Position numbers and translations under genes: made by a program. Shown piece by piece: positions 44,545 through 55,673 of a stretch of 64,000 nt of DNA. How positions within the stretch are numbered: position 1 is the stretch's first letter; every line of letters begins with the position of its first letter. The notes below the pieces were generated by a model. That model had not been told where the DNA came from and did not search any database. It saw nothing but the letters and a program-made list of their open reading frames with translations. This DNA comes from Hysterangium stoloniferum (taxonomy: Eukaryota; Basidiomycota; Agaricomycetes; Hysterangiales; Hysterangiaceae), in NCBI GenBank assembly GCA_015178975.1, contig WHVD01000017.1, forward strand, positions 806,001 through 870,000, given 5' to 3'.

Positions 44545-45365
44545 TGTTACGACCGGAAATCCCACCGGACTCTGGGCACTAACTTATACGCACCTGTGCC
44601 CTATATGCACTCATTATCAGTTTACCGGAATTCCCACTGGACTCCATACATCAGACTTGTCTACATTCGACTTTGTTACGTTGTGTTTCAGTCACCAGAA
44701 AACCCACCAGACTCCGTCTCTGTCTATTTCCGACCTCGTCCCGCACGTCAGTCACCAGACTGCTCAGAAAACCCATCATCCCTCTAACAGAGCCCCATTC
44801 CCATTTTAATCAAATGACCTGTCACGATTCAGACTCTGCTCCCACTCCGTTTCCCATTATGGTTTATGATTTGTCACTATTCGGACTCCACTCCATTCTG
44901 TCCTGTTCCTAACACCAAATTTGGTGTTTACTATTCCCATTTTACATTTTGCTCATTTTGTTTCATCATTACTGGATTCGGTATGACATTTACTCCACAG
45001 TCTATTTAAACTGGCAGATGTTGTACATACAATCCAGTCAGAAAATCAGCTTAGATTCCCCCCAGTAATCTAATACATTTTCCGCTCTAAACTCCTACTT
45101 GAATCACACTGCTCACGCTAGTCAGAGCCCACAGGCTCCAGCGCATCTATCTCTCTCACCTATCTCAACTCACAACCTCTTGACCCATGACCTCTGACCT
45201 ATGACCCTCGACCCACGACCCCCACCCGGACTCCCTGGGATTCCCGTCCACCTGTCTGAAATTGGACAACACGATCTAGTGAGGGTGCAGCCTATAAGCT
45301 GAAGCCAAGTCCTACTGGATATCCCGTGGGTTTCTCCGGAAACCCACCCTGTATGTATCCTAACA
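44545..45365 (+). repeat. 5' LTR of the Gypsy element
   Basis: 821 bp, TGTTACGACCGG..ATCCTAACA. A TATTTAAACTGGCAG promoter-like site lies near 45003. The internal region begins TATTTTCTGACTAAG; I cannot match a tRNA primer to it. Confidence 0.93.
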
Positions 45366-45401
45366 GTATTTTCTGACTAAGACTTGTAGATTGTTTTCAA
45401 T

Positions 45402-46671
45402 ATGCCACCAAGAAAGAAAGCGAATGCACAGACATCATTACCTGGACCATTGACTCTTCATTCCCCGTTAACTTTGTATACCAGCCAGACACTTGCGAAC
45501 CAGTTGGAACCCATGGAAGAAGCCCGTATCGAAGAGGTCCCAGAAAACCAGGACAAATCCGAGCACAAGGACGAATCTGTGGCCCCCAACAAGGGCAAAG
45601 GTGTCAAAAATCCTCCACCTAGTCAATGACCGCACTTAGGGGACCCTACTTGTGAATTTTTAGCAGGTACTATAGATAAATTTATGACGCACCTGCTTGA
45701 AGAATGAAAGAAAAAGGAACAAGAACCTCCATGGTCAAAAGTCAATGCTCTGGAACCCTTCACGGGTTCCAACCCAAACAAACTCTCTACTTTCCTCATG
45801 CAATGTCGCTTCAATTTCCACGATCTATCCACTGCATTCTCCATGGACTCCTGAAAAGTCAACTACGCACTTTCATACTTGTTGGGATCCGTGTTGAAAT
45901 GGTTCGAACTGGCTTTTAGTGGAATCTCTGAGGAAGAGCCGCTTTGGCTCGAAGATTGGGATGCTTTTGTTGAGGAGCTTGAAACCAACTTTGGCCCATA
46001 TGACCTGACAAGAGAAGCTGAGAACAGTCTCACAAATCTTCGTATGAAGGACACGCAGCACATCACAGACTACATCATCCAATTCAATAATCTTGCAGCT
46101 TGTTGTCAGTGGGGCAATCCCACTCTCTGCCATCAATTCTATGCCGGTCTGCCGTCCCGCCTTAAAGATGAAGTCTCGAAAGGAGAAGATGGCAAGCCAA
46201 AAACCCTGTCCTGTATGCGCTTCAAAGCTCAAAATGTGGATGCACGTTATTGGGAATGTCACATGGAAGTTGCCTGTGAGACCTCCACAGACAAGGTAAA
46301 CAAGTCCATGGCCAATACAACCAACAACAACAACTCATCAACCAGCAACCAAAACTCCACACAATCTGACAAGAAGAATGATAAAAAGTCTTCAAACAAC
46401 AACAACAAGGACAGTAACAAGGGTCAACAGTCAGGCAAGCAAGCCAGAAAACCCGACCTCTCAGGCAAACTCGGACCCAATGGCAAATTGCCCCCACAGG
46501 AAAGACAACGTTGCATGGACAATAACCTCTGGTCTCTTGTGTGGGAAACCCAGTCATAGAGTCCCAGAATGTCCACTGGCAAAAGCAAACTCTGCAAAGG
46601 GTCAAACAGCCAAGACCTCCACAGAAACCCCGTTGAAGGACAAACTGGCTCCCGACTCGAAAAAAGAGTAA
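45402..46671 (+). pseudogene. Gypsy gag, broken
   Basis: The N-terminal frame 45402-45629 (Pro/Lys-rich, ends PPPSQ then TGA) is followed by more stops. It then has the capsid-like part 45879-46559: ALSYLLGSVLKWFE, W..DWDAFVEELETNFGPYD, NSLTNLRMKDTQHITDYIIQFNNLA and YAGLPSRLKDE, then an Asn/Ser-rich linker. A one-base shift moves the zinc knuckle (LLCGKPSHRVPECP) to another frame ending at 46671. Confidence 0.92.
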
Positions 46672-46690
46672 GCAACCCCGCAGACTCCGT

Positions 46691-49600
46691 GTGGGTTGGG
46701 GTTGCATTGCCTCTCCACACATTCAAGAGTTTACCCATCTCAATGCATCCGCTCTTTCACATTCTGATTCATTATTCGTTAAACCTATGTCTAATATGAT
46801 CCTGAAATTCATTTTTTCAGCTCTTATAGATTCCAGCTCAACTCATTGTTTTTTAGATACAAAATTCATGCAAAACAATTTGTTGTCAACTTATCCGATA
46901 AATCCCATCGGCCTCCGCCTCTTCGATGGCACAAGTAATTTGGTTGTTACCCAAGCTTGTGATTTATCCATCTGTTTCCCATGTGGAACATCTCAATTGG
47001 TCACTTTCTATGTGACCCAGTTAGACTCAAGTTGCTCGGTGGTCCTAGGACACAACTGGCTTACCCACTACAATCTGTTGATTGACTGGATAGCTAACAG
47101 TATAACATTCCAGACTCCCATGGCAGCCGAGGAAACTGTGCCTGTCCTGGCCTCCACAGCACCCATGGCCTTCCTGGCACCTGCAGTCTCGAGGACTCCT
47201 GTGATCCCTATGGCACCCATGGCTTCCCCAGAACCCACAGCACCTCTGTCTATTTCTCTGATTAATGCTGCAGCTTTTATTAGGGCTTCAAAAATTGATG
47301 GGTCCCAGGCATTCACTATCAACTTAAAAATTGATGAAGCAACTGGATGTTTTTCAACCCCGGTATCTGAATCTGAGCAAGCCGCTGACCTAGAAGGCGT
47401 CCCAGAGAAATATCATGACTTCATGGATGTTTTTAGCAAGTGGAAAGCTGACCGGCTTCCACCCCACAGAGAATACGACTTAAAAATTGATCTCGAAGAC
47501 GGTGCCCAGCCACCCCTAGGACATATTTACCCACTCTCGTCCACGGAACCTTCCGCAATCCGTGATTTCCTGGATGAACATTTGTCCATAGGTTTTATCA
47601 GACCCTCAAAGTCTCCTTTTGGAGCACCTGTTCTGTTTGTCAGAAAAAAGGATGGATCCCTTTGACTATGTGTTGATTTTAGAGGACTCAATGCTGTCAC
47701 CAAAAAGGATAAGTATCCACTTCCACTCATATCTGATCTGCTCGATACTCCACGGAATGCCCAGATTTACACCAAAATAGATCTCAAACATGCCTATCAT
47801 TTGGTCGGGATCGCTGTGGGCGACGAATGGAAAACCACTTTAGAACCCGCTATGGGGCCTTCAAGTGGTTGGTGATGCCCTTTGGACTCATCAATGCTCC
47901 GTCTGTTTTTCAGCGTTTTATCAACGACATTTTCTCTGACATGCTCGATGTATGCGTTATTGTTTACTTGGATGACATTCTTATCTACTCTGAGAATCCC
48001 GCGGAACACGACAAACAAGTCTGTGAAGTTCTCCAGAGACTCAGACAACATGGTTTATTCACAAATGGTAAAAAATGTACTTTTGACACGGACTCCGTGG
48101 AATACCTAGGTTTCATCATGGGACCCGATGGACTCCGCATGGATGAAACTAAAGTGCAAGTCATCAAGGATTGGCCTGAACCCCAAAAAGTTAAAGATAT
48201 ACAATCCTTCCTTGGCTTTGCCAATTTTTACAGACAGTTTATCTGTGGATATTCCGACATCATGGTACCCCTTACCCACCTTACTCATAAGGATACTCTG
48301 TGGAATTTTAATGATAAGTGTCAAAAAGCTTTCAATCTTTTAAAACATTCTTTTTCTTCAGCTCCTATTCTGTCACATTGGAAACTGGACTTCCTGCTCA
48401 TTGTCGAAATGGATGCCTCAGACTATGTGCTTGGAGCCATTCTGTCTATCCAGGACTCCGATGGAGAAGTCCACCCCATGGCTTTTCTATCCCAGACTTT
48501 TACCGGAGCAAAGCTCAACTACGACATTCATGATAAGGAACTCCTGGCAATTTTTTCAGCTTTCAAAGTGTGGCGACACTATTTGGAAGGCTCGGGAACT
48601 CCTATTGACATTGTAACAGATCACAAAAACCTGGAATACTTTTCTACCACAAAACCTTTGACCCACCGGCAGGCCCGCTGGTCTGAATATCTATCTGCCT
48701 TCAACATGATTATCCATTTTCGACCCTGCCGTCTTGGCAGCAAACCCGATCCTTTAACTAGACGATGGGATGTCCATCCTAAAGAGGGGAGCAATGACTA
48801 TGCCACAGTAAACCCACACAACCTGAAACCTATTTTCATAAATCAGCAACTTACTGCATCAGTCCGCGCAACTTTCCTCATCAATCCAATTGTCCATGGA
48901 ATTATCATTATGGATATTGAGAAGTTACATCAAGATATTCTATCAGCAATTCCGCTAGACCCAACAACTAAAGCTCACCTTGACAATCCCGTGGACCCTG
49001 ATAAACCTCAGTGGTCTCTTGATCAGCATGGTTTCATTAGACTTGACGATCGGATCTATGTATCAGACTCCAACGGCCTCTGCCTCAGGATCCTTCAATA
49101 CAAACATGATCATCCACTCTCAGGACATTTCGGGCACAACAAAACTCTATCATTAATAAGAAGAGAATATACTTGGCCCGGACTCCGTGGATTCGTTAAG
49201 CACTATTGTAAATCTTGCACTACTTGTCCCCACTCGAAATCTCAGCGACACAAGCCATACAGCCTTTTGAAACAACTCCCAATACCGGAACATCTGTGGA
49301 ATTCTATCTCTATGGATTTCATTGAACACCTACCAGATTCCGAAGGCTTTTCCACCATTCTAGTCATTTTTGACAGATTCTCAAAACAAGGTATATTCAT
49401 CCCAACATATGACACAATTATGTCCGTGCAGTTAGCAGAACTTTTCATTATCCACATATTTGCCAAGCACAGGGTTCCATCCCACATGACTTCCGATCGA
49501 GGATCAGAGTTCATCTCTCACTTCTTTAGATCCCTCGGAAAATCCTTGGACATGACATTACATTTCACATCCAGACATCACCCGGAAGGTGACAGACAAA

Positions 49601-50470
49601 CCAAACACGTCAATCAGACATTGGAACAATATCTCCACATATATTGCAACTACCAACAGGACAATTGGAAATCCCTGTAACCACTTGCAGAGTTTGCTTA
49701 CAATAATGCACCCTCGGCTACTACTGGCATTTCCCCATTCTTTGCAAATAAAGGATATAATCCAAATATTACAGTACATCCAGAATGAAATCTCACCTCT
49801 GCTCACGCTCAAGAGTTCACCACAGACCTCCACAAGCTCCACAAGGAACTCCGGACTGCAATACTGTCTACCCAAGAGCAATACCAACATTCAGCAGACA
49901 AACACTGGATCCCGCCACCAAACTTCAAGATTGGCAATCATGTTTTTGTCAAAGCTCAATTCTTCCGGACTACCCATCCATCAAAAAAGCTTGCTGAAAA
50001 ATATTTAGGTCCGTTTGAAATTATCGCACAAGTAGGTTCAGTCTCTTGGACTCTACGGCTTCCAGATAGCATGCACACAGTACACCCAGTATTTCATGTT
50101 TCTATGTTAGAACCTTGCACTGCTAACACTATCCCGGATCGTGTGCAATCTCCGCCTCCTCTGGTCATTATTGATGGAACCCGAGTTTGAAATCTCGCAA
50201 ATTTTAGATTCAAAAATTGACAAGCGTTGACGCACTTGTAAACTGCTTTACTTGGTCAAGTGAGCAGGTTACGAGGGCACCGATGAAGAAACTTCTTGGA
50301 TTTTGGCCACGGAACTCGGTAATGCCATGGAAATCGTTACTGACTTTCATACAGCTTACCCACTCAAACCTGGACCACTATCATCTCTCTGACTGCACTC
50401 TGCAGACCCTGTGTTACATTTGGACTCATTTTCATTATTCCCTGTCGCACTATGTCTCTCTTTGCTTTTA
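46691..50470 (+). pseudogene. Gypsy pol: protease, RT, RNase H, integrase, chromodomain
   Basis: The protease site reads ALIDSSSTHCFLD where the family has D-S/T-G. RT: YPLSSTE, GFIRPSKSPFGAPVLFVRKKDGS, then TGA at 47663 in place of the R of R-x-C-V-D-F-R, a frameshift near 47820, then [18 protein letters not shown] and catalytic YLDDILIYS. RNase H: VEMDASDYVLGAIL, DKELLAI, VTDHKNLEYF. Integrase: zinc site HFGHNKTL..C..C, SMDFIEHLP, TSDRGSEF, then TAA at 49680 and further stops. The tail holds a frameshifted chromodomain (YEGTDEETSWI.ATELGNAMEIV). Dead copy. Confidence 0.95.
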
Positions 50471-50593
50471 CAGGTTTTGACATGTCTTTCAAGTCCTTAA
50501 CCAGATTTTCTGCGGACTTTGATCTTATGTCTTTTTCACGCTTTACTTTTACTTTCAAAAAGAAAATCATTATCAATTTCTATTCTCCTTTTC

Positions 50594-51490
50594 TCAGTCT
50601 ACATTTATGGGACTGTGCTTTTTCCCCGCTTCCTCAGCCATCTCCTCAGGGAGCTCCGCGACCTCCATGGCAACCCCATCCTCATCTGACCCAGCATCCT
50701 CGGAACTCCCGACTTGCGGCTCTTCATACACATAGCCGCCATACTCCACCAGGAATCTCCAAAACTCCTCATGGAGTCCGCACAGTTCCTTCACCACCAC
50801 AATGTGAACCTTGTTGCTCTTCCAGAGCAACTCATTTTGGGCCTCGATGCCCTCGTCAATCCATCCTAGGACTTCGTCCAACCCGGAAAATCTGTCCGAC
50901 CCACTAATGTCTCATGCCCCGGACCTTGCAGCCTGCTCATGAACTAAAGAACACCTCACTTTGAGGTGTGCGCATTGGTAGCAGCCCGGGCCCCAGCTGG
51001 ACTTTCAATTGCATTCAGTGTTCCGGTCATTACAACTGGAACACGGCGGGTCATTCCATGTGGGTAGGTGGACTGGTGCCGCCTTCCTTGCCTTCTGTTG
51101 ATATGGTTAGTTCCCTGGTTATCCCATGGACCTGAGGCTTACCTTTTGGGGGCTCTCTGGCTCCCCCTCAGACTCTGACTCAACTTCTGTCACCTTGCAC
51201 TGAAAATGCCAAGTCAAAAAAAAACAACAACAAGTTGAACAGGGACTTACCTTGCCTGCGACTACCGTGGCCCTCTCCGCAGCCACCCGGGCTTTCTCCA
51301 TGGCAACCCACGCAGCCTCTTCCTCATCCCTCTTCCTCTTCTCCTCTGCCGCTTTCTCTGCAGCTAAAGCTGCCTGGTACTCCCTATCCAGAGCCTCCTC
51401 GACCTCCCTGGCTTCTTTTTCAGCCTCTTCCCGTTGTCATCATTGCTCCTCCCACTGCACCAAAATTTGGGCAGCAGTGAGTGGTGCCTG
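50594..51490 (-). pseudogene. Antisense accessory ORF of the Gypsy element
   Basis: Reading the minus strand from 51490, a coiled-coil acidic/basic region (REEAEKEAREVEEALDREYQ, AAEKAAEEKRKRDEEEAAW) contains a nonsense codon near its start. It is followed by a probable intron (GTAAGT near 51249, acceptor near 51201) and VTEVESESEGEPESP. Further on is a Cys motif (PGCYQCAHLKVRCS, ~51000-50950) and then a 95-residue open C-terminus at 50881-50594. That end reads LDEVLGWIDEGIEAQNELLWKSNKVHIVVV and closes with an acidic tail. Coiled coil plus C-x2-C-x5-C plus acidic tail suggests a nucleic-acid or protein-binding accessory protein. Function unknown. The exon model is approximate. Confidence 0.55.
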
Positions 51491-51492
51491 AT

Positions 51493-52399
51493 TGTTAGGA
51501 TACACACAGGCCGGGTTTCCAGAGAAACCCGCGGGATATCCGGTAGGACTTGGCTTCAGCTTATAGGCTGCGCCCTTGCTAGATGATGTTGTCCAATTTC
51601 AAACGGACGGACAGGGATCCCAGGAAGTCCGGGCGGGGTTCGTGGGTCGTAGGTCATAAGTCAGGGGTCGTGGGTCGTAAGTTGGAGGTCGTGGGTCATG
51701 AGTCGAGATAGTTGAGAGAGATAGATGTGCCGGAGCCCGTGGGCTCTGACTAGTGCGAGCGATGTGAATTAAGTAAGGTTTTAGAGTGGAAAATGTTATT
51801 AGATTACTGGGGGGAATCTAAGCTAATTTTCTGACTGGATTGTATGTACAACATCTGCCAGTTTATATAGACCGTGGAATGCATGACATACCAAATCCAG
51901 TAATGATGAAACGAAACTAACAAAACATGAAACGGGAATAGTAAACACCAAATTGGTGAACGGAACGGAACGGAACGGAACGGAACGGAACGGAACGGAA
52001 CGGAACGGAACGGAACGGAACGGAATGGAATGGAACGGAACGGAATGGAGTGGAGTCCGAATTGTGACAAAGCATAACCCATAACGGGAAATGGAGCGGG
52101 AGTGGAGTCCTAAATCGTGACAGGTCATTTGACTAAAACGGGAACGGGGCTCGATTAGAGCAGTGACGGGATTCTAAGTGGGGACCGGTGACTGGTGTGT
52201 GGGACGAAGATGGACATAGACAGAGACGGAGTCCGGGGAAGTCCGGTGACTGATATGTGTCGTAATGAGGTCGAACGTAACGAGTCTTGACATAACGGAG
52301 TCCGGGCGGGAAATCCTATAAACAGACGATTGGTGCTTGTAGCATGTGGGGGCGTACAGGTTAGTGCCTGGAGTCTGGCGGGATTGTCCGGTCATAACA
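51493..52399 (-). mobile_element. Solo LTR, Gypsy family B, reverse, 907 bp
   Basis: TGTTAGGATAC..GGTCATAACA with target duplication CTGAT at 51488-51492 and 52400-52404. It is longer than its sisters because of a CGGAA microsatellite expansion. It lies between the antisense ORF and the polypurine tract of the host Gypsy element. Confidence 0.95.
51957..52050. repeat. CGGAA pentanucleotide microsatellite
   Basis: Twelve perfect CGGAA units at 51961-52020, followed by about six units with CGGAA/TGGAA/TGGAG variants. Sister LTRs have only 2-4 imperfect units at the matching place (GGAACGGGACGGAACGGAGTGG in reverse near 53013), so this is an expansion inside the LTR. Confidence 0.97.
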
Positions 52400-52670
52400 C
52401 TGATAAAGGTTGTCTGTGGAAGGACTGGCAGTCGGCATTGCTCTGTGTGGCGTTGGTTTTGGTCCCATTATGTCAAAGATAGGAGTAATAAAGAAGAATA
52501 AATTTCTATTTTTTCAAATTTATATACTGTATAGGCTCGTCACGTTTGAACCTTACCTTCCAGATCACATGACTCCTTGATACATACATGTAACCGACAT
52601 GACTTTTGACACATGTGCATAGCTGACAAGAACCTTATCAAGGTCTAGAGCCTCTTTGGGACTTTGGCAT

Positions 52671-52683
52671 AAAGGGAGGGTAC
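52671..52683 (+). promoter_or_regulatory. Polypurine tract of the Gypsy element
   Basis: AAAGGGAGGGTAC directly precedes the 3' LTR start TGTTATG at 52684, the expected site of plus-strand priming. Confidence 0.85.
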
Positions 52684-53490
52684 TGTTATGACCAGAAATC
52701 CTGCCAGACTCTGGGCACTAACTTATATGCACCCATTATCAGTTTACCGGAATTCCCACCAGACTCCGTATGTCAGACTTGTCTACATTCAACTTCATTA
52801 CGTTGTGGTTCAGTCACTGGAAAACCCACCAGACTCTGTCTCTGTCTATTTCTGACCTCGTCCCGTGCATCAGTCACTGGACCCCACTCAGAAAACCCAT
52901 CATCCCTCTAACAGAGCCCCATTCCCATTTTAGTCAAATGACCTGTCACAATTTGGACTCCACTCCCGCTCCGTTTCCCGTTATGGTTTATGAATTGTCA
53001 CTATTCGGACTCCACTCCGTTCCGTCCCGTTCCTAACACCAAATTTGGTGTTTACTATTCCTGTTTTACGTTTTGCTCATTTCATTTCATCATTACTGGA
53101 TTTGGTATGACATTTACTCCACAGTCTATTTAAACTGGCAGATGTTGTACATACAATCCAGTCAGAAAATCGGCTTAGATTCCCCCCAGTAATCTAATAC
53201 ATTTTCCACTCTAAACTCCTACTTGAATCACACTGCTCACGCTAGTCGGAGCCCACGGGCTCCAGCGCATCTATCTCTCTCACCTATCTCAACTCACGAC
53301 CTCTCGGCCCATGACCTCTGACCTATGACCCCTCAACCCATGACCCCTGCCTGGACTCCCTGGGATTCCTGTCCACCTGTCTGAAATTGGACAACACAAT
53401 CTAGTGAGGGCACAGCCTATAAGCTGAAGCCAAGTCCTACTGGATATCCCGCTGGTTTCTCTGGAAACCCGCCCTGTATGTATCCTAACA
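52684..53490 (+). repeat. 3' LTR of the Gypsy element
   Basis: 807 bp, pairs with 44545-45365. It differs by scattered C/T and G/A changes and a small deletion near 52733. Confidence 0.93.
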
Positions 53491-53949
53491 CTTTGTCAGC
53501 ACTCTTGAACTTAGCTAATCATCTAAGTTCCCCAGCCTCACAGCTACCCTTTAGGCTTATTAAATACATAGTAAACCTAATAAGTATCCTTACTGAAATC
53601 CCTGCCAACCCTTAGATTATTCGAGGCCCATCCCTAAGTTAGTGAATTAATCAAGTACAAGCACACAAGAAATCCAACACAAATTATCTTCTCTATTAAT
53701 AAATTATTTAACACCTTGTTAAATATCTATTAATAGTTACAAATAAGATACAAGAAACCAAAGCTTTATATCAAGTCTCTGCCAAGTTACTGCATATACT
53801 CAGCTTCTAGCCCCTATTCTCAAGGAATAGCTGTTTATTTGCTAAAAGAGTCATACACAGTTCTATTGAACCTTTCAACAATCAAAATAGGCATTGATTT
53901 TAGTTGTTTAAGCTTAATAGCGCAACTAATTAATCTATCAGTATTTAAA
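53491..53949. other. AT-rich DNA, no gene
   Basis: Flank of the Gypsy insertion. It contains stretches such as CTTATTAAATACATAGTAAACCTAATAAG with partial self-complementarity. Nothing coding. Confidence 0.4.
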
Positions 53950-54748
53950 TTACTGGACCTTTGCTTATTTTATTGTTGAAGCTCTGTGACACTATAGCAT
54001 TTATTGAGCTATCTGAGAGAAACCCTAAATACATTACAAGAGGCAACCCTCCTGCTGTCACCAACCACCTCCCCCCTCTCATCCTCTCAAGAAGGATTAA
54101 TGCAAAACTCAAGTCTGTCCCCACAGTGTGTGGCCTCCAGGCCCTTGGCACTCACTGGAACTTGGCTGGTAACCTTATTATCACCTTCCCTCCTTCCACC
54201 TCCTCTGCCCTTGTTTCCACTCACACTCTATCCATCAGGGAGGCCATAGACCTTGGTGCCAATCTCACCATCTCCCAGGACACACACTGGTCCAAGATCA
54301 TACTGGCTGGTGTCCTTTCCCTGTTCTCACTGAAGCTGACCATCTCAACTCATTCAATCAACTACCTTTTGCCTTCAAAATCATGCTCACCCAAGTTTCC
54401 TCCTGGATCTGGGCCCCTGATTCAATCTCTGGCCTCAAGTCCTCTGTGACACTAGCTTCAAAGACCCAGACAGTTCCCTCCTTCAAGAAGCTTTCAACAC
54501 CCAGTTCTTCATGTTTGGGGCCCTTGTTGTTACTAAATGCTGGGTTAAAAAACCCAAGCTCTGACAATGCTCCAACTGTTGGTCTCAGCCACCCCACATC
54601 TCTCTGCAAATCCCATCCAAAATGCCACCTCTACAGTGACTGTGACTCCAAAGCAAACCACTGCTCCAAATGCTCCAAATGCAAGACAACCAACCTCCCA
54701 GCAGACCAAAACTGCCCCCATGCTCCTAGGTGTGTAATAAACCAATAA
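53950..54748 (+). pseudogene. LINE (Tad-like) ORF1, C-terminal part
   Basis: The frames, read in order, give NAKLKS..GTHWNLAGNLIITFPPSTS (ORF1 RRM-like core), HWSKIILAGV, then in another frame DPDSSLLQEAFNTQFFMFGALVVTKCWVKKP. After another shift come cysteine knuckles: SLCKSHPKCHLYSDC..HCSKCSKC and CPHAPRC. This order is typical of ORF1 in fungal Tad-clade LINEs. Several frameshifts; no endonuclease/RT ORF2 follows. Confidence 0.75.
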
Positions 54749-55670
54749 CAACATAATTTTAAAGACTAAATAATTTATTTGTGAAGATATGTAACTTGTA
54801 TTGTATTCTTACAGGGAGCGTGGCACTCGGGCGGCCGTCGCGCGGCATTTTACTGTAGCCCACCACCGTTGACTCTCGACTAGGTCGCGTCATTGATGGA
54901 TTGCGCCATCCAGTATTCAGCTCCCACTACTAATGCTATGGTTAATGGGACATAGGAAAGTGAAGAAAAATATGTTGCCTTTGTGTTCACTGGCAGTTTA
55001 GCTCGTGTTCGACTTACCATGAGGGCTTTCGAGATGTTCGCTAGTGACTGGGTTTCACCTACCAGAAGAATCAAGCAAGTTCTCCCTGAGCCCCCCTGAC
55101 CTTCGGAACAGTAAATCTGACAGATTCGTCCTAATTGCACCCTGTGATCGGTGTGGTTTGATATGCGAGAGCCTGTATCAAATGCAATAGATACTAAGAT
55201 GACAAACTTTGAGGTGAGGAAACGTACTTCCCAAACATGTTCATCACAAATGTGTCGTATTATAAGAGAAAGTGGACCAATATCTCAACAAACTTACTGG
55301 AACGACTATAAATTTGGCCATGACAAATGCAATGGCGGTCATTATTCATGAGCTCCTCACAATTTGAAAGCACCTTTTTCCCGCCCGTGTCTCTAAAGCT
55401 CTTGGCGATACCACTTGTAACAGGTCACAATGGTTACCACTCGACAATTACGCCAATACGATGCATTTAATAGACGATATAACCGTGACAGTTCAAAATC
55501 GAGATGTTTGCTCTCCTCCAGTCAGGGGAACCATCGGCGCTATGGCCTGAATACAATAGACAGTTACATATGCAAACTTTGAAGGCTAAATTCCGGCAAT
55601 CTAAAGCGAGAAACCATGAATAAATCAACAAGAAACCAGGATTAAACACACCCGCACTCTATCGATAACC
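54749..55670. other. No confident gene; possible spliced minus-strand fragment 55360-54880
   Basis: The minus strand shows GTAAGT/CAG pairs and a hydrophobic segment (YVPLTIALVVGAEYWMAQS) near 54960-54905 that could belong to a small membrane protein, but frames do not close convincingly. A GC-rich break at 54815-54850 marks the transition from AT-rich LINE DNA. Confidence 0.3.
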
Positions 55671-55673
55671 GAC

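Larger units (their letters stand above)
44545..53490 (+). mobile_element. Complete Gypsy retrotransposon with chromodomain, mutated, 8946 bp
   Basis: LTRs 44545-45365 and 52684-53490, target duplication CTTTG at 44540-44544 and 53491-53495, and polypurine tract AAAGGGAGGGTAC before the 3' LTR. Gene order is gag, protease, RT, RNase H, integrase, chromodomain-like tail, which is Gypsy type. An antisense coding region (50594-51490) and a reversed solo LTR (51493-52399) lie before the 3' LTR. Confidence 0.95.

Noticed and set aside
51804-52128. Minus-strand frames encoding repeated Phe-Arg-Ser-Val-Pro
   Set aside because: Product of the CGGAA microsatellite, open in all frames because 5-bp units without stops repeat.
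42800-54748. A single LINE split by the Gypsy insertions, with ORF1 halves at 42.8 and 53.9 kb
   Set aside because: The sequence flanking the Gypsy insertion does not rejoin into ORF1, so one element cannot be claimed; listed as two fragments.
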